This document shows, in pieces, positions 59,946 through 64,000 of a DNA stretch of 64,000 bases. A program made the translations under genes and the position numbers. The notes below the pieces were generated by a model. The model was not told the DNA's origin, ran no database searches, and was given only the letters and a program-made list of their open reading frames with translations. The stretch's first letter is position 1. Each line of letters opens with the position of its first letter. The stretch covers positions 62,001 to 126,000 of the forward strand of contig NZ_FOKP01000004.1 of assembly GCF_900112185.1 (NCBI RefSeq), written 5' to 3'. Origin of the DNA: Allobosea sp. CRIB-10 (lineage in GTDB: Bacteria; Pseudomonadota; Alphaproteobacteria; Rhizobiales; Beijerinckiaceae).

Positions 59946-60221
59946 CTAGCCCAGCCCCTCGAAGATCCCGCCGATCACCGTGACGACCGCCTCGCCGGTC
60001 GCCACCACGGCGCTCCCGGCGCCCTCGACCACGGTGCCGACCACCTCGACCGCGACGCCGACCGCCTCGATCGTGACATTGCTGGCGACGTCGAGCACGC
60101 CGCTGACGAGGTCCCCGGCCGTCGAGCCTTCCTCCTCCTGCTTCTTCGCCTGAGGCGGAAGACCGGCTTGCAACGCCGCCTTGGCGGCTTCGATCTCGGC
60201 TTCGGTCGGAATCCCGGTCAT
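59946..60221 (-). CDS. Small Ala/Val/Gly-rich protein with a glycine-zipper-like tail
   Basis: This is 91 residues, with GGAGGAG 7 nt before ATG 60221. The N-terminal 35 residues are charged (TEAEIEAAKAALQAG, KKQEEEG). The rest alternates small residues with Val/Ile in an amphipathic pattern (VSGVLDVASNVTIEAVGVAV, VEGAGSAVVATGEAVVTVIG). This could be a membrane-associated or self-assembling segment. It is not recognised, and no signal peptide is seen. Confidence 0.65.
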   Translation of the reverse strand: MTGIPTEAEIEAAKAALQAGLPPQAKKQEEEGSTAGDLVSGVLDVASNVTIEAVGVAVEVVGTVVEGAGSAVVATGEAVVTVIGGIFEGLG

Positions 60222-60445
60222 CTGTGCTCCTCCAGGAGAAGCCTCGATTGTGAGGCTGACCTTAGCAGAACTGTGGCGGGCTGGGCCGATTCTGCTTGCC
60301 CTCTGCGCCGGTCGATCGTAAAGGCGGCGTTGCGTCCCCTGCGGACGGCCGTAAGCGTCTCACGTCAGGCAACGCATCCCCCGGCTCGGTGCCGCCAGGA
60401 TGCCAGAAGGCCATGACGGCAGAGCCTGTCCTTACGGATGGTCCC

Positions 60446-60691
60446 ATGAAACCCTCCCGCAAATTGCCGGCGCGCTACGGCGCGTTCGTCACCCCCTTGA
60501 TCCTGTCTGGCCTGATGACCCTGATCGTCTCAGGGATCTCGACCCTGCGCGTGCTCGGCCCGACGCCGGCCTTCCTGCAAGGCTGGCCCGTCGCCTGGGG
60601 CCTATCCTGGCTGATCGCCTTCCCGGTGCTGCTGCTGGCCCTGCCGGCGGCGCGTAAGCTCACCGCGATGCTTGTCGCGCCGGCGGGGTGA
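60446..60691 (+). CDS. DUF2798-type small membrane protein
   Basis: This is 81 residues from ATG 60446, with ATG 60413 also possible. Two TM segments (FVTPLILSGLMTLIVSGIST and WPVAWGLSWLIAFPVLLLAL) are separated by a short loop, and the protein ends in a basic ARKLTAMLV helix. This is the standard DUF2798 layout. Function unknown. A bidirectional terminator follows directly. Confidence 0.78.
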   Translation: MKPSRKLPARYGAFVTPLILSGLMTLIVSGISTLRVLGPTPAFLQGWPVAWGLSWLIAFPVLLLALPAARKLTAMLVAPAG

Positions 60692-60699
60692 GGCAAAAG

Positions 60700-60725
60700 A
60701 AAAGGGCGGCTGACGCCGCCCTTTT
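60700..60725. terminator. Bidirectional rho-independent terminator
   Basis: AAAAGGGCGGC and GCCGCCCTTTT pair around TGAC, giving a 7-bp GC stem flanked by A- and T-runs. It lies between the convergent DUF2798 and rpoD genes and should stop transcription from both sides. Confidence 0.88.
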
Positions 60726-60747
60726 GACTGGATCGATCTTCGATCCC

Positions 60748-62769
<2,022 letters not shown>

Positions 62770-62811
62770 TCAGCGCTCCACCATTTTGCGCGCCGGTGCT
62801 ATGGCTCCGAC

Positions 62812-62848
62812 GCATAAAAGGGCGCCGCGGCAACCGTCGCTGCCGCGC
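62812..62848 (-). terminator. Possible terminator or attenuator between dnaG and rpoD
   Basis: On the minus strand a 7-bp stem (CGCGGCA/TGCCGCG, 8-nt loop) is followed by GGCGCCCTTTTAT. It lies about 45 bp before the rpoD start, so it could partly separate dnaG and rpoD expression. The stem is short and the T-run is only four. Confidence 0.4.
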
Positions 62849-62956
62849 ACCCACCCAACTCATCCACTGCAGATAGCGCCGACCATCGTTGATGAATCGT
62901 GCACCATCCTCAATGCCGTCCTCGTCTCTGCCGACGAAAGCAACGCACCAGCCCGG

Positions 62957-64000
62957 TCATTTCTCAGGATTGGCCTCGGTCCCCTCGATCGTGTCGAGAC
63001 GGCCCTTGACGTCCTTCATCCAGGCAAAATTGGCTTCCGTTGGTTCGTCAGCCAATGCGCGTTCGGCTGCCTTCAGCTCGCTATGTAGCGTGCGTGCGCG
63101 ATGATGCAAGACGAGAGCCTGACGAATCGAATCAAAAACCGATTCCGGATCAGCCGTTTGCGCCAATTTCAGCCGCTCGGCCGGCTGGGTGACGGAAAGC
63201 AGCGCCGCCTGCGCTTCCGCGACTCGTCCCTGCTCCAGCCGCCGGCCGAACGCCTCCTGGTCGAAGGCGCCGTCGATCGCCGCATCGAGAAGCGCCTGCC
63301 GGAAGCGCTCCGCCGCCGGCCCGTCGAGCGAAAGCTCGGCGATCTCGTCGACGCAGCGCATCACCAGGTCGGGATGGCTCGCCAAGGCGAGCAGCACGAA
63401 GGCCTCGCGCGGATTCTCGCCATGCCGGCGCTGCATCAGCGGCGAGCTGGCGAGCTGCGGGCTCGGCCGCACCAGCGAAAGCGGCGGCCTGTCCTGGCCG
63501 CGCTGAAATCCACGCCCGCCACGCGCGCCGCCGGAAAAGCCGTTCTGGCGCCGCCCTTCAAAGCGTTCCTTCTGGGGCGGCGCGAAGAGCAGCCCGATGC
63601 GCTCGTCGATCTCGCGGCGATAGTGCCGGCGCGTCGCCTCGTCGCGAATCAGGCCGAGCGGCTCCTTCAACCGTCGTTCGAAGGCAGCGCGTCGCTCGGG
63701 CGTGTCGAGCTGGCTCGCCTCGAATTCGCGCGCCCAGAGCATATCGACGAGCGGCTTGGCCGAGCCGATCACCTCGGCCACGGCGGGCTTGCCGCCCGAG
63801 CGGGCGAGATCGTCCGGGTCCTGGCCCTCGGGCAGCAGCGCGAAGGCGAGCGAGCGCCCCGGCTCCAGCATCGGCAAGGCGAGATCGATCGCCCTCCCCG
63901 CTGCCTTGCGGCCGGCCTTGTCACCGTCGAGGCAGATCACCGGCTCGCCCGACATGCGCCAGAGCAGCGAAAGCTGGTCCTCGGTCAGCGCCGTGCCGAG
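62957..64000 (-). CDS. dnaG: DNA primase DnaG (C-terminal part; 5' end outside window)
   Basis: About 347 C-terminal residues are visible, in frame from the window edge. The sequence GTALTEDQLSLLWR, then EPVICLDGDKAGRKAAGRAI, is the end of the TOPRIM catalytic core (DGD metal-binding pair), followed by ALLPEGQDPDDLARSGG. A Gly/Arg-rich linker (GARGGRGFQRGQDRPP) precedes the helical C-terminal domain that contacts the replicative helicase. DnaG makes RNA primers at the replication fork. The gene is followed by rpoD. Confidence 0.96.
   Translation of the reverse strand, partial: LGTALTEDQLSLLWRMSGEPVICLDGDKAGRKAAGRAIDLALPMLEPGRSLAFALLPEGQDPDDLARSGGKPAVAEVIGSAKPLVDMLWAREFEASQLDTPERRAAFERRLKEPLGLIRDEATRRHYRREIDERIGLLFAPPQKERFEGRRQNGFSGGARGGRGFQRGQDRPPLSLVRPSPQLASSPLMQRRHGENPREAFVLLALASHPDLVMRCVDEIAELSLDGPAAERFRQALLDAAIDGAFDQEAFGRRLEQGRVAEAQAALLSVTQPAERLKLAQTADPESVFDSIRQALVLHHRARTLHSELKAAERALADEPTEANFAWMKDVKGRLDTIEGTEANPEK

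Overview
The window is a high-GC (mid-60s percent by eye) alphaproteobacterial chromosome segment. The right end carries a dnaG-rpoD pair, an MbfA-type ferritin/VIT1 iron exporter behind an Irr-type palindrome, HlyU, YjbQ, LysE and interspersed extragenic palindromes of the kind common in Hyphomicrobiales. A Bosea-like genus is my guess from style, not something the sequence proves.

Left end (1-870): remnants of mobile DNA, namely a C-terminal fragment of an HTH-containing protein and a truncated IS66 element (orfA intact, orfB cut off).

Catabolic cluster 1 (1078-18013): two GMC alcohol oxidoreductases, an aldehyde dehydrogenase, a CaiB-type CoA transferase, an acyl-CoA dehydrogenase, an MmgE/PrpD protein, an enoyl-CoA hydratase, an HMG-CoA-lyase homologue, a quinone-oxidoreductase homologue, a small ACT-domain protein, three solute-binding proteins (one broken by a 1-base deletion) and a GntR/UTRA regulator. 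Six copies of an AT-rich site centred on TCGAAT lie in front of the transcription units of this cluster, including the regulator itself. They look like the GntR operator, so the genes probably form one regulon that oxidises an alcohol to an acid, activates it to a CoA ester and cleaves it. The substrate is unknown.

Catabolic cluster 2 (18141-33260): a TetR regulator and acyl-CoA ligase face a livK-livH-livM-SDR-livG-livF-mmgE operon. This is followed by an E1alpha-E1beta-enoyl-CoA hydratase-E2-acyl-CoA dehydrogenase operon and a decayed Old-Yellow-Enzyme gene. A different 22-bp site, AAAAATGAATTA plus TCAT, occurs once at each of the two promoter regions and is the likely TetR operator. The LivHMGF transporter may also serve the orphan binding proteins of cluster 1.

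Mobilisation module (about 33.3-46.7 kb): a divergent promoter region with a candidate oriT, a ribbon-helix-helix accessory protein, a MOB-type relaxase, an RraA-fold protein, an exonuclease-I-like protein, a Lon-like AAA+ ATPase, several unrecognised proteins and a large serine recombinase. The recombinase frame runs directly into the 3' end of a CAT-anticodon tRNA (probably tRNA-Ile2). Everything to the left of that tRNA looks accessory and everything to the right looks like core chromosome. The simplest reading is an integrated mobilisable island with catabolic cargo.

Core region (46.8-64 kb): mbfA (with a frameshift near its 3' end), a chemotaxis receptor, a thioesterase, a two-TM channel-like protein, a VOC protein, an MFS carrier, a PanE-like reductase, a PfpI-like protein, a PAS-EAL phosphodiesterase, hlyU, a membrane protein/TetR pair behind a perfect inverted repeat, yjbQ, lysE, a DUF2798 protein, rpoD and the 3' part of dnaG. 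No rRNA gene or CRISPR array was seen.
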